A stretch of 64,000 bases of DNA, taken from Hetaerina americana. Its lineage: Eukaryota; Arthropoda; Insecta; Odonata; Calopterygidae. The stretch is from positions 186,001 to 250,000 of the forward strand of contig JAKTNV010000173.1 in assembly GCA_022747635.1 (NCBI GenBank), in the 5' to 3' direction. Positions 22,701-33,063 of this stretch are shown here, in pieces (within the stretch, counting starts at the first letter, position 1; each line of letters begins with the position of its first letter). Both the position numbers and the translations under genes were made by a program. The notes beneath the pieces were generated by a model, which was not told where the DNA came from, ran no database searches, and saw nothing but the letters and a program-made list of their open reading frames with translations.

Positions 22701-23715
22701 GTAACCCAGAAAAACTTTCTTCTCCATATATATTAATATATTATTATTAGTAAGGTCCGCGGAAATGATATCTAGCCTCAAGGTCTTGTATGATTTCAAT
22801 TCCCGTATTGCCATTTATGCCTCGCAATTAAGTGCGCTTAGAAAAACGATTCAAATAGCCTAGTTTGCTACGTGTATAGACATTGATGTCATATTCTTTC
22901 CATGTCTTTGCTTTCCGGCGTAATGTTCTTTCCATGTGAAATAATTTGAGCTGTAGATAGATTGCTTGTAGAAAGATAGTCTATCCATACATCTTATTAC
23001 TTCCAGTTTTCTTTCCCAATTATTTTTCTGACTTATCTTTGGTAGTTTGTACTCGAATTTGCGCAATTATTCTGTTATTACGATAAATTAAGAATGTCGA
23101 TTTCGCTTGCAAACTCATCATTAGTATTGAATCAATAACGGCAGAATTATCAATGAAATTCGAAGAATATTTGATGCAACGATGATACTATTTCGACTTA
23201 AAATATCTTTGAGTTTTTACAGGTAAGATTGAGGAAGTGTGTGCTTAACATAATTTCCTGCATGGGTTATTTTTAATTGGGTTTCTTAATGGTCCACCAT
23301 ACCGATACTATTGTTAGAAGTAGTCTACTGATTGAATGTAACGTTATGATGGATCCTACAAGAGGCTCGGAATCTCGTTTTCGACTGCCTGGCTAACGGT
23401 AGGTCATCCGAAAATTTCTTCGTACTTTGTCCTTGACTTCTAACCCCTCCTATATTTCTCTTCTCATTTACTCGGTATATACTAAGTGGAAAAGGATGAG
23501 TGAGAACGAATATCGCATTCCATTCTACTTTGTAATAATTCCATCTGGATTACACTTCTGCTTTCATAAAAACGTTACCTCAAATAAATCGTCCGGGGTT
23601 GAAAAAATACCAACGCGTATATCTATGTGTCATATTTAAGAAGTGCTAAAGAGGCCAAAGTATTCCAAATTACTAGAAAATGGCTAATTCAACACCTCTA
23701 TTTAGAAGTGGCGTC
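22701..23715. other. AT-rich unassigned sequence
   Basis: Nothing recognised. Confidence 0.4.
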
Positions 23716-23719
23716 TTGG

Positions 23720-23830
23720 AGGAACCGAATAAGCCGCCGCCACACGCCCTTCAGGCGGCTTGCGGGGCATTATGTAACTGTAGAATATACACTTACCTAT
23801 CTCTCTCATATACATTACATGCAAGCTCAT
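23720..23830 (+). repeat. CR1-like LINE 3' terminus
   Basis: GCCGCCGCCACACGCCCTTC AGGCGGCTTGCGGGGCATTA is the reverse complement of the 3' UTR block at 3492-3530. It marks the extreme 3' end of the CR1-like family. Confidence 0.65.
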
Positions 23831-23959
23831 AGAACATAAATGGTTAGTTCAAAAATGAAGTGTTTCGTCATTTCGGATTTTTCATGAAAAATCAGCTCGT
23901 TATCCGAAAAGGTCCATTCCACGCTACACAACTTGGGTTTTTTTCTCAACTTGAGTTTG

Positions 23960-24205
23960 CGCTCCTAATATCTTTGGTTCGGTAGACAATAATTTTCCAG
24001 TAGACGCGATTTTTCTAGCTTTTGAAAAAGTTTTCCATGAAATTATCAATAGAAAGTTACTTGCAGAGCGAAAAGTCTATGGCATAGATAAAACTTTTTC
24101 TAGGCTACATTAAAGACTTTTTGAATTTTTAAGAACAAAAATGTTAAATGTTAATGTCAAAATTAAGAACTCAAACAAGCAATGGATACATGGCGTTATC
24201 TCTTA
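23960..24205 (+). repeat. LINE reverse-transcriptase fragment, CR1/Jockey type
   Basis: Reads PVDAIFLAFEKVFHEIINRK LLAERKVYGID and FLRTKMLNVNVKIKNSN. This parallels 'VDAIFLDFSKAFD.V.H..L..KL..YGI' (RT block A), but the catalytic Asp of 'DFSKAFD' positions is lost (AFEKVFH). Non-functional. Confidence 0.65.
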
Positions 24206-24209
24206 TTGA

Positions 24210-24485
24210 GTCACTGGTCCGAGTCCCGTCGTTGTTAAGAGGCATATTTATACTCATGTCCATTATTCTGTGTTCCTAACGCGACACCATCACTCAATAG
24301 CCACCAAACTGGGGTCAGACACCTTTTCAGCCACCTCACTGAGGAACAGACATGGGGCGGGCTTCCTTTCGTCTGCCTCCTACACTTTGATCTATGGGTG
24401 ACCTGAAGGAGAAAATATTATTGCTCCTACCAGCGCACCTCTAGGGGTAAACAGAACGCTTAAGCTCTTGCACCTCCTGCGTGTA
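24210..24485 (-). repeat. RTE-like LINE 5' UTR fragment
   Basis: Shares GGGGTCAGACA..TTT.CAG and C.CTGAGGAACA.AC with 48775-48830, and CCGAGTCCCGT.GTTG with 15100-15115, which leads into the endonuclease start. So it is placed in the LINE 5' UTR. Confidence 0.55.
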
Positions 24486-24499
24486 TGGGAAGGGGTAAT

Positions 24500-24730
24500 G
24501 TAATAAAGCCACTATTATCAACCCCAAGTTTGTTTGGATCGCTGAGGATGGAGCTTACCTTGTACTAAGCCCAATGGCATGTAAAATGCATGCATCAGGG
24601 AAGGGGGGCCAATGCCTTTCCCTGTGAAGTTGCGGTACCCGAAACACCTCAGCTTGGGTGAAGCCAAGAATGCTCTGAGAGGCGCTCGGGAATCGATCGC
24701 GGACCCTTCGTTTAATAGTCTAAAGTTCCG
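24500..24730 (-). mobile_element. SINE family A copy
   Basis: Matches 47055-47285 and, inverted, 54826-55075: ACTAAGCCCAATGGC, GGGGGGCCAATGCCTTTCCC TGTG and CGGTACCCGAAA.CA. The tRNA-like head is degenerate (TCGGGAATCGATCGCGGACC at 24686). Confidence 0.7.
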
Positions 24731-25530
24731 TCCCTAGTTTACGACGTATTACACGTTCTCTACCAATAAAAGTACATTGTATTTTAGAATTTATACCGTA
24801 AACTCTATATATATGGATATATAGATTATGATAGGGCTGGAGCATATAAATGAAATGAGGAGAAGTCTTACGTCGTAAAACAATTCTTGTGACCTTCAAA
24901 AACGCAATATCCTAACGACAGCATGGACGGTTCTAAGGCGGGAGGTCTTCATCCCCCTCTTGAGTAATATTTTACCTTTGATAAAAATTCTTCAAAATCA
25001 AAATTCCTTTTACGACCGACACTAATTTTGAATGCCATATGTCTCCCTAGCTTAAAATAAAATTGTTTACTGCCGACTGCGTTACGGTCCAACGTTTGGT
25101 AAAATTAATTAAAATTTTAATGTGATTTTTCATTATTTTTTAAGGAAAAATACTATAAAATATTTATTCCACGTAATAATACTCGCCTCCCTCCTCTTAA
25201 AGGTTTTTTGGATCCTCTAGTATATGCTGGTGGGTACTATAAATTCCAATATAAAATGTGAGAGCCAATGACTCTCTCCTCATGAATTACAACCTGCATC
25301 AAATGATATTTTCGAATTCAACATCCGAGAGTTTTCTCGAGGATTAATAATTGAGCAAATCAAGATGTAAGGAGGTTGGATATTTATGTCTATCATTTAT
25401 TAAATCCTTTTGTGCATTGCTGATCCCCAATTGCTCCTTCTAACCTGCTGAAAAGCTTACTTTTTCCTAATTTAGCCTAGGTATTTTTTTAAACATTTTG
25501 GCAGAAGGTGCAGCCATTTACAATGAATAA
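24731..25530. other. AT-rich unassigned sequence
   Basis: Nothing recognised. Confidence 0.4.
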
Positions 25531-25535
25531 TACGA

Positions 25536-25775
25536 GGCACATTTGAAGAGTGAGGGCCGTTTGATTAAAAAACATACATGCTTAAGAAATTATTATTAAT
25601 GATAATTTTAAGCTTCCTACAAACCTACCGCACTTTTACACAAAATCGCCGTTCACTTCTAAGCACTTTTCGTGAGACTACAGCAGCTTCTGTACTCCCT
25701 CAGCATGGAAGGTCGCCATTTGGGTACGTTTTATTCTCCAACTTAAAATTTGATTCTCAATGTCGTCCACTCAAT
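25536..25775 (-). mobile_element. Possible mariner C-terminal remnant
   Basis: The minus strand reads SHEKCLEVNGDFV, like the mariner ending 'KCI.L.GDYVEK'. An end-like CGAGGCACATTTGAAG follows at 25529-25545. Too decayed for certainty. Confidence 0.4.
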
Positions 25776-26815
25776 AATGTGTCATATTTACCACTGGAGA
25801 ACCTCATTTGGGGCCTGTTATTTTCTAATAGATAATAAAAGATATTATCAACTTCTTCAAGAACTTAAATTGCATTGTATTCATACAAACACTGAAAAAT
25901 GTCTACTTCAAGGTTTTCATTTCTTTAACGTGTTCGAATTCCACTACAGTACGCCTGAAACTAATCTTCTGCTCTATCCAATTAATAAGTAAAAATATAC
26001 GCACCATTTCAACTGAGGTGTGATACTAAAAGTCTTCCCTGATTAGTCGATAGAATCTTGTTTCCGTTTAATTTACACTTCTTTGATTTTGTTCCCTCCC
26101 TGAAGGACTACTGCCACCTCCAGTTTTTACTACTCTCGAGGCTGTATTGGTGGAGGTCACATTAGTGTGGACGAAATGAGAGTCAAGGAGGTCTCATTCT
26201 GAGGGAGGGAGACGGGCATTCGACGCAATCTACACGAGCGGAGAAAAAAGGGGAAAAAAGTAGCAGAGGAAAGGGAGAGGGTGAGTTGGAGAGAGGCAAA
26301 GCAAGCAGATCGAGGAGAGACTTTATTGGTAATCTCGAAGAGGGGATGGGGGACCTCTCTCAACACAGGAGGATGACTTCGAACCTTGGCATCCCACAGA
26401 TCACAGTCGCCATGGCAATCAACCGATTGCCGTTCCCACCGTCGGACGTTTCCTCAATAGCTCCATTCCTGCCAATCCTCTTACTTCCACCATATCTCTC
26501 TCTCCTTCTCTTTTTCTATATTTTATTTCCCTTTTTCCCACCCTTATCCCTACCCTTTGTGCTCGTACCTTCTCGCCGCTTCCCTCATTGGAAAAGGGAC
26601 GAGGAAATTCGCAAATGAAAGGGAGGCCTAACACCTCCCCCTCCGGCCACTGAAGGTTCCTGAACTTCCTCTATCCATCTGCATTTTTCTCTTAGCCGGG
26701 GAAAAATCGCGTTACCCGAAGAATTGCGAAAATTCTTCTTTCACTTCAAAGGGCGACTCGAAATTTATCGGTCGCATTTTATCTTCAGAAGAATACATTT
26801 TTATATTTTCCACCG
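25776..26815. other. Unassigned, purine- then pyrimidine-rich
   Basis: 26170-26340 is A/G-rich and 26440-26600 is C/T-rich. Overlapping frames on both strands look compositional. Confidence 0.4.
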
Positions 26816-26817
26816 AA

Positions 26818-26819
<2 letters not shown>

Positions 26820-26880
<61 letters not shown>

Positions 26881-26882
26881 TA
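26820..26882. repeat. (TA)n microsatellite
   Basis: About 50 bp of alternating TA. Confidence 0.95.
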
Positions 26883-27034
26883 AACACAAATGTAGATTTT
26901 TAGAATATAGAGACACAAATAAAGGACACTCACAATTTGGCACAAATTGTGAGTGTCCTTTATTTGTATAAAATAATATAAATAGTGTGTCCTTTCTTGG
27001 TGTCTCTATATTCTAAAAATCTACACCTGTGTTT
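26882..27034. repeat. Two-tier foldback
   Basis: Outer arms: AAACACAAATGTAGATTTTT (26882) with its complement ending at 27034, about 34 bp. Inner arms: AAATAAAGGACACTCACAAT (26917) with its complement to 26965, about 23 bp. The ACACA(A)ATAAAGGACA motif also occurs at 28051-28070 in the tRNA-like element. Confidence 0.8.
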
Positions 27035-27082
27035 TTATATATTTGTGCGTCGCCGAAGAGCGTTCCATTTCGAAGATATATA

Positions 27083-28011
27083 CAGGGTTCGTCCGGAAAA
27101 TAAGTGTACTGTTTTTTTCCCGCCGCTCCAGGCGCGCCCAGCACCGCTCTGACGGGCTGCGATTGGAGGGGGGTATGTTGGCAAGCGACGCTGAAAAAGG
27201 CAGTCGGCTCTGAGCTGTGGTGTAGTGAGGAGCTCTGTTCACGCGAACCTCCACGCTTCAACCCACGTCATGGAACGCGATGCCGAAATTTTTGGAGCAG
27301 CGTTATTCCATCAAATTTGCGGTAAAGCTTGGGAAATCGTCTACCGAAACTGTCGGTATGATTAACCAGGCTTACGGGGAGTCAGCCATGTCCAGAAACA
27401 TGATCTTTCGGTGGCACAAGATGTTCGTGGAGGGCAGAGAAGAGTTCGACGACGAACCACGGCCTGGACGCCCATCAACGACACTCACTGACGAAAATGT
27501 GCGAAAAGTTCGCGATGTACTGAACTCTGATCGTCGTCTTAGTGTTCGGATGATAGCAGAGCAGTGTAATGTGCCAAAAACAATAGTGCACGAGATTATT
27601 AGTCCGGCCAGCGATCAAAAACATCTGGCGGCTGCATCACGACAATGCGCCGTCTCACACCGCGCTTGTCGTGTCGGACTTCTTGGCCAAGCACGGCGTG
27701 GCAACGCTGCCGCACCCGCCCTACAGCCCGGACTTGGCACCACCGGACTTTTTTCTGTTCCCGAAGATAAAGAGGAGTTTGAAAGGAACGCGATACGGGA
27801 CTTTGGACGCCGTCAAAGAGGCCGTGACGACGTGTCTTCGAGAGGTTCCCGATGATGCCTTCGCGGGAGCGTTCCAGGAATGGGAGCGCCGCTGGAACAA
27901 GTGTATCGACTCACAAGGGTCCTATTTTGAGGAATATTAGCTTTAGATATGTAAAAGTGTAATACATTTTTTTTCCTGAGATCAGTACACTTATTTTCCG
28001 GACGAACCCTG
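27083..28011 (+). mobile_element. Internally deleted mariner, copy 2 of the 6.1-kb family
   Basis: The left end CAGGGTTCGTCCGGAAAATA starts at 27083 after TA. The right end GGACGAACCCTG stops at 28011. The duplicated TA on the right now reads TG. 929 bp: it lacks about 373 bp present at 6624-6996 of copy 1, with the junction near 27603. It keeps the 12 bp missing from copy 1, so neither copy derives directly from the other. Confidence 0.93.
27280..27940 (+). pseudogene. mariner transposase, internal deletion
   Basis: The N-terminal DNA-binding half (from MPKFLEQRYSIKFAVKLGK to NVPKTIVHEII) is nearly identical to copy 1. After the deletion the reading goes out of frame until 27855. The correct C-terminal frame ([26 protein letters not shown] ... 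GSYFEEY) is open at 27671-27940. The first catalytic Asp is gone. Confidence 0.9.
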
Positions 28012-28039
28012 TGTACTCTCATTTATATAGAAACAGATA

Positions 28040-28197
28040 TAAGGAAAAGGGATAGGAACACACATAAAGGACAAACACATGAGAAATTGGGAAGGTGGAA
28101 TCAGGAAGATCACGAGTGAAAAAATATTTCCTAGACCGGGATTTGGACTCCGGATCTTTCCACTTGCCTGGCGGAAGCTCTAAACCACTTGAGGAAA
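28040..28197 (-). mobile_element. tRNA-like element (SINE) with tRNA head at 28126-28197
   Basis: Read on the minus strand from 28197: acceptor TTTCCT pairs with AGGAAA at the 3' side. AAGTGGTTTAGAGC is the A-box region and GGAGTCCAAATCCCGG the B-box/T-arm. The body 28040-28125 continues beyond the tRNA part. A tRNA-derived SINE is likelier than a working tRNA. Confidence 0.55.
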
Positions 28198-28366
28198 CGT
28201 AATTTACAGGTAATCCTTTATAATGTTGTGTGATTGCTGTACTACTCTCCTTTCCTCTTGTGTTTGTCTTGTCTATTTCTCCTTTGGTGGGTGAAACAGC
28301 TCCCTAACGCCATCACTTGGCCAAAGAACGGGGCACTGGGTTGCATAAAGCATCGCAGATCTCAGT

Positions 28367-28375
<9 letters not shown>

Positions 28376-28404
<29 letters not shown>

Positions 28405-28432
28405 TATATATATTTATTTATATATATTGCAT
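28376..28432. repeat. (TA)n microsatellite
   Basis: Alternating TA with small interruptions. Confidence 0.9.
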
Positions 28433-28768
28433 ACACTTGTGTTAATATTTTTAGTTTTAAAGTTTACTTGTGCAAATAGACAGTGTTGGACAATTCATAA
28501 AATATTCAACAAAATGACATTAATCACGAATTCTCAGTCATAAAAAAATCCAAACTAATCCGCTCTGAACAAAAGATAATCAAATCAATAAATGTAACGG
28601 ATAAAATAGCAGGAAAATTCACAACCCCTATCTCTTTCACAAATATAATTTTCTTCTCATTAACAAATTCCAAAGAAACTGCGGGAGATGCCGCAACAGT
28701 AACTTTTTTAACGGAGTCATCCGCTAATGTGCATTTCAATGCAACAATTTCAGAGCGTAAAAATCATT

Positions 28769-28841
28769 CGCCTTGACTGGGACTCGAACCCAGATCCCTC
28801 AATATCCGGTCGAGTGCTTTAGCCACTTAAGCTACCGAGGC
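28769..28841 (-). tRNA. tRNA-like sequence, copy 1 (probably not functional)
   Basis: A 73-nt cloverleaf can be drawn. Acceptor GCCTCGG/TCAAGGC (one C-A mismatch), D-stem GCTT/AAGC with GG in the loop, anticodon stem CTCGA/TTGAG, T-arm CTGGG-TTCGAGT-CCCAG. The anticodon loop CCGGATA would give GGA, but position 33 is C instead of the near-universal T and there is no long arm as serine tRNAs have. So I regard it as a tRNA-derived module. Confidence 0.6.
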
Positions 28842-29105
28842 GTCCTCTTAAACTCTGAAATTTTTGGGGCTTTTAAAGGAACTAGATGTTATGACGAAAT
28901 ACCGTACATACAATGTCACATGTATTCGTAGTCGTGCGCGAGGCGCCACTGTCCACGAGGTTAAAGCCAACTTTAAACACGTATGGTGTTTTCCCTTTGA
29001 CAAATTCCAAAGAAACTGCGGGAGATGCCGCAACAGTAACTTTTTTAACGGAGTCATCCGCTAATGTGCATTTCAATGCAACAATTTCAGAGCGTAAAAA
29101 TCATT

Positions 29106-29178
29106 CGCCTTGACTGGGACTCGAACCCAGATCCCTCAATATCCGGTCGAGTGCTTTAGCCACTTAAGCTACCGAGGC
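29106..29178 (-). tRNA. tRNA-like sequence, copy 2
   Basis: Identical in sequence to 28769-28841, offset by exactly 337 bp; part of the dimer. Confidence 0.6.
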
Positions 29179-29312
29179 GTCCTCTTAAACTCTGAAATTT
29201 TTGGGGCTTTTAAAGGAACTAGATGTTATGACGAAATACCGTACATACAATGTCACATATATTCGTAGTCGTGCGCGAGGCGCCACTGTCCACGAGGTGT
29301 TTCTTCTCATTA

Positions 29313-29955
29313 CCTAAGAATATCAATCAATGATGAATTAAACTAAGCTGTTGTATATAAAGCTAATCAAATCACTTACAAAGTAAGCATTATTTCTCAA
29401 AGCCAAAAACTCTTCGTACCAAATCACTCACGGGCGAATGTCATGCCCCCTCTAATATCACGCCCCGTTAAACGCTATACGCGCAGTTAAATTTTCACGC
29501 CGTCCACGTTACTAATTTCAAACTAGCATGTGGCATTGTACATTTTATTACCCTGTCTGTCCGTCATGTGGCTGCCTGCCATACAAATATTATTTTTAAG
29601 CTTACAAAGTTTGATGGAATGGCCTCCAACAAATCTTCAAGCAGCTGGTTCCATTCTGCCAACGTTCTGTTTAAGAATGAAAACTTTTTCTCATTTGTTT
29701 TTCCTGTACTTATCTTTATTTTAAAACTTTGATCGTTTTTTTCTCTTGAAGTTTGGTTTTTATACTTCTTTCCCCGAAATCTTCCCGCAGTTTGTCATTT
29801 TTATCTATTCCATGCATCGCACCTTACCCACTCATTTTTCTCCTATTTTGCTAACTCTTCCATTTCATAATACCCAAAAATACTGAACTTTCCAGTCCTT
29901 GCTGATTCAATAAAAAATAATCCTTAAAATCCATGATATAATTACAAAATTTCAT
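29313..29955. other. Unassigned sequence
   Basis: Nothing recognised. Confidence 0.4.
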
Positions 29956-29959
29956 CCTT

Positions 29960-30320
29960 TAACTGTGCAATTTTTTCTTCCTCCCTTAAATCCGTCCAAC
30001 ATGCTTATTATTTTCCTCCGTCTACCAGACTTTCTCAGCATTCTACACGATATTACCTTGTTGAGCATTATCATTGCCTCTCAGTATCTCTCTCCTTCAT
30101 CCACTTGTCCTACCTTTATAGAATTTCTCCAAAAAGCTCTCCCTTTGTCTTACCTTGCATTGCCAACATCTTAATAGTTTGCTTTCCTTTCTTTTCATTT
30201 TATTTTATTCATAATTCTCCACAGCCACGTCTCTCGATAGCCTTCAGTCTTACTATATTCTCTTACCTCAACAAGCACATCCTATTCGAGTTCTCAGTAG
30301 TATTTTCTTTATATTAACCG
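29960..30320 (-). repeat. LINE 3' fragment (divergent subfamily)
   Basis: Antisense text CTCAGTATCTCTCTCCTTCA TCCACTTGTCCTACCTTTAT AGAATTTCTCC is colinear with 48520-48580 and 49670-49710 and with the RTE-like tail. Decayed. Confidence 0.5.
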
Positions 30321-31140
30321 AATATTCCTCTCATGAACTCCCACCTCTTTGCAAACACTTCTTTACATAACGCAATTCAAAAAAATATACTCACCACTCT
30401 GCCCGTATTTTCTGAAACCTTTGCGAAATAAATAAACTGTTCTCTTATATATTACGCGCTTCGACTTAAATTTTTATTTTAGGTTTCCTATGGCATGAGA
30501 ATCTCAATTTCTTAATTTTTTTACGATTTTCTTTTCATACCAATCACATTTGTAATCATCATAAACATTCCTGAAGCACTATTGCAAGCCTTCAATCAGT
30601 GTTGCTAGACTTCATCTTAGGTATATCTCTTGGTTTTTTCATGTTTATTCATGGTTTTGTTTTCGTCATTTTTAGGAAATGTCATCCAAAGGGTCTTACG
30701 AGTTTTAGGTGGAATTTCGCAACAGTTTCTTCAATATATAATTTATAGTATCGGTTTTTAACAGAATGCTGTATTGAAGTTAGTCATGCATCCATGGATG
30801 AATTGGTAGAATGCTAATCTAAATATAGAGTAAAACATTCTAAATAATTTGTTTATTGGAGCCGTAATACAGTAACCTTTGTATGCGTTCCATTTCAACT
30901 TATCTTTTATCTGCATATTCTGTGGGCCGAACAGAAATGAACGGACACAAAATGGCGTTTTCCTTTAGAGAAAGTAAAAGTTACTCAATCATGTGAACCT
31001 TCTAAGAGATACTTCTCTTAAGATCCTTTCATACGTTCATACTTTTTTTTCCAAATTTTGTACAATAAATCATGTACGCTAGAATTGTGTATTTCTATCG
31101 TCAGAACTTCGATTATTCACTCCTTGCACAATCTTAAAGC
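30321..31140. other. AT-rich unassigned sequence
   Basis: Nothing recognised. Confidence 0.4.
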
Positions 31141-31144
31141 GTTA

Positions 31145-31325
31145 TCCATACTAAAAAGAAAGACTCGTACTTTTCTACAGATTTTAAATCTCTGGAAAAA
31201 AATTAAAAATCTGTGGAAAAGACTCGTACTTTTCCACAGATTCAAAATCTGTGGAAAAGTAAGTCTTTCTTTTTAGTATGGATATTAAATACTTCCACGA
31301 AGTGAAGCCTGAAACAATAGAATAT
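31145..31325. repeat. Penelope-like terminal repeat folded back on itself
   Basis: TCCATACTAAAAAGAAAGAC (31145) and its complement ending at 31282 form about 41-bp arms around a second CTGTGGAAAAG/CTTTTCCACAG hairpin. The following ATTAAATACTTCCACGAAGT to 31325 repeats 34406-34450, where it lies just downstream of a hammerhead-like motif. Confidence 0.7.
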
Positions 31326-31595
31326 ACTTATAACGTTACTTTTCCGTAAAGAGCACTCGATAATGAAACCCGTTAAAATATTTTCTTAATTTTTAATGCT
31401 GTTGCATTGAACTAACAAATCAAAACTCACTTCTGTCAAGATGCGATTCGCAACTGTTGAAATTGAAGTGCATTATGGCTTGGTATTGTTTTCGTGAGGT
31501 TATTTTGCGTTTGTTTACGTCTGTACACCTCGGAAATAAATCGCACATCAATTGTCACTGCTGGATTATTATTTGGCAATTTTATCAAAATCGAA
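31326..31595. other. Unassigned sequence
   Basis: Nothing recognised. Confidence 0.3.
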
Positions 31596-31599
31596 ATTC

Positions 31600-31889
31600 G
31601 CATCTCCCAACTATCGTTTTATCAACCAAACATCTTATTGCCAATCAAAACGCTCTACATCCACATTTCCTGCCAACTTCTCCCCAGATTTATCCCAAAA
31701 ATCCTCTCTCTTCCTCTTTTGTTCCCCTTTCCCCTCATTGTGCAATTTCCATCCATCTTCACTACCACATCTAAAAAGGCTACAGCACTTGCCTACCTAC
31801 CATCTTACTTCTGTGATCACATTTCCGCGCCATTTCAAAACATGCTCCATATTTAAGCTTTCACTAATGTTTCCTAAATATCCTTTTTA
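31600..31889 (-). repeat. RTE-like LINE, distal part of a split copy
   Basis: Antisense TATTGCCAATCAAAACGCTC and TTCTCCCCAGATTTATCCC match 40420-40480. AAGCTTTCACTAATGTTTCC matches 40660-40680. The element continues at 33064 beyond the mariner. Confidence 0.65.
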
Positions 31890-33063
31890 CAAGGTCTGTA
31901 CAAAAAGTTCCCAAATTTTTTTATAGCACGCCTAAATTTGCTTGCAGGCGTTGTGTTCGCGGAAACTCCCTGAATGACTATCTTTAACCACTTTTCTCAT
32001 ATCTTGCTTTGTTGATTAGTTACGGTCGTTTATGCGTTTAAAGCTTAGGGTGAGGATCCTGTGAAACGTGCCGCGTGTTATGAGTGGTATACCCGGTTCA
32101 CAAAGGGGCGGCAATCAGTAAAATACGACGAGCGATCCGGAAGATCATCAATGTCGATTGATTACCCACAAATCGAGAAGGTGAAGGATCTCGTTCGTGC
32201 AAATCAAAGTTTGAGTACCAGGGAGCTTGATGAAGAGTAAGGCATCTTGATTTGTCATGCTAATAAGTCCTGAATGGAAAATTACGGTTGCGCCGGTTTG
32301 TTGTCAAATTCGTGCCCCGCCTTATGACAGCAGACCAGAAACAACATCGAGTTCGTCTGTCAGGAACCGTTTGACCGAGCTGAAGAAGATTGAGCCTTTT
32401 TGTCCAGGATCATAAAAGGTGATGAGTTACGGGTTTATGGATATAGCATCGATAAAAATGCGCAGTTTTCACAATGGATTGGTGAAACCGCCCGCCCCAA
32501 AAAAACTCGACAAGTTTGCACGAATGCCATGGTGATGTTGACTGTTTTTTTCGATGAAAAGGGGGTTATGCATCACAAAAACCGACCAAAAGACCTGACA
32601 GTCAACACGGAGTGATACCTGAGGGTTGTGAAACGCCTAAGAAAGAGAATCAGGCGAAAACGGCCCAAACTTTGGAGGAGCGGTGAGTGCGTCACCACGA
32701 CGACGCACTGGTTCATTCGTCTCTCAGAACTCGTGAGTTTTTAGCCAAATAAAGACCAGTTTGCTTGCCCACTCTCCCTACGCATCACACGTAGCCCCAT
32801 GTGACTTTTTCTTTATAACCAAACTAAAAAGCCCCCGTAAAGGAATAAGATTTGCCACCATTCCAGAGGTAGAGAAAATTTCGACGGAGCAGCTTATGAG
32901 TATTCCGGAAGCAGCGTTCCAGGACTGTTGAAATTGTGAAAACACCGTTGGAATAAGTTTGTACGTTGGAAAGAAGACTACTTTAAAGGAAACCCTGACC
33001 AATATTTTGTGAGTGAAGTTTTTTTGCATTTAAAAAGTTTAGGAACATTTGAACAGACTTCGG
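31890..33063 (+). mobile_element. Old mariner inserted in a LINE
   Basis: Ends are CAAGGTCTGTACAAAAAGTT (31890) and the diverged complement of CCGAAGTCTGTTCAAATGTT ending at 33063, with TA at 31888-31889 and 33064-33065. About 1.17 kb with many point mutations. Confidence 0.8.
32055..33030 (+). pseudogene. mariner transposase, heavily mutated
   Basis: Visible in order: CYEWYTRFTKGRQSVKYDE RSGRPS (DNA-binding half), DLVRANQSLSTRELDE, GYSIDKNAQFSQWIGETARP and VMLTVFFDEKGVMHH. Then VVKRLRKRIRRKRPKLW, and a C-terminal HRWNKFVRWKEDYFKG. Several stops and shifts. The tract that should carry the second and third catalytic Asp is scrambled. Confidence 0.75.

Larger units (their letters stand above)
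28650..29312 (-). mobile_element. tRNA-containing tandem dimer flanked by 13-bp direct repeats
   Basis: 298-bp repeats at 28663-28960 and 29000-29297 (one difference seen, CATGTA against CATATA) are separated by a unique 39-bp linker, giving a 337-bp period. The whole is bounded by TTTCTTCTCATTA at 28650-28662 and again at 29300-29312, which look like target-site duplications. Each repeat holds one tRNA-like sequence framed by AATTTCAGAG and CTCTGAAATT. No terminal inverted repeats, no poly(A), no hammerhead found. Strand given is that of the tRNA. Confidence 0.75.

Noticed and set aside
28769..29178. Two functional serine tRNA genes (anticodon GGA)
   Set aside because: C at position 33, an acceptor mismatch and lack of a long variable arm; both are modules of a mobile dimer.
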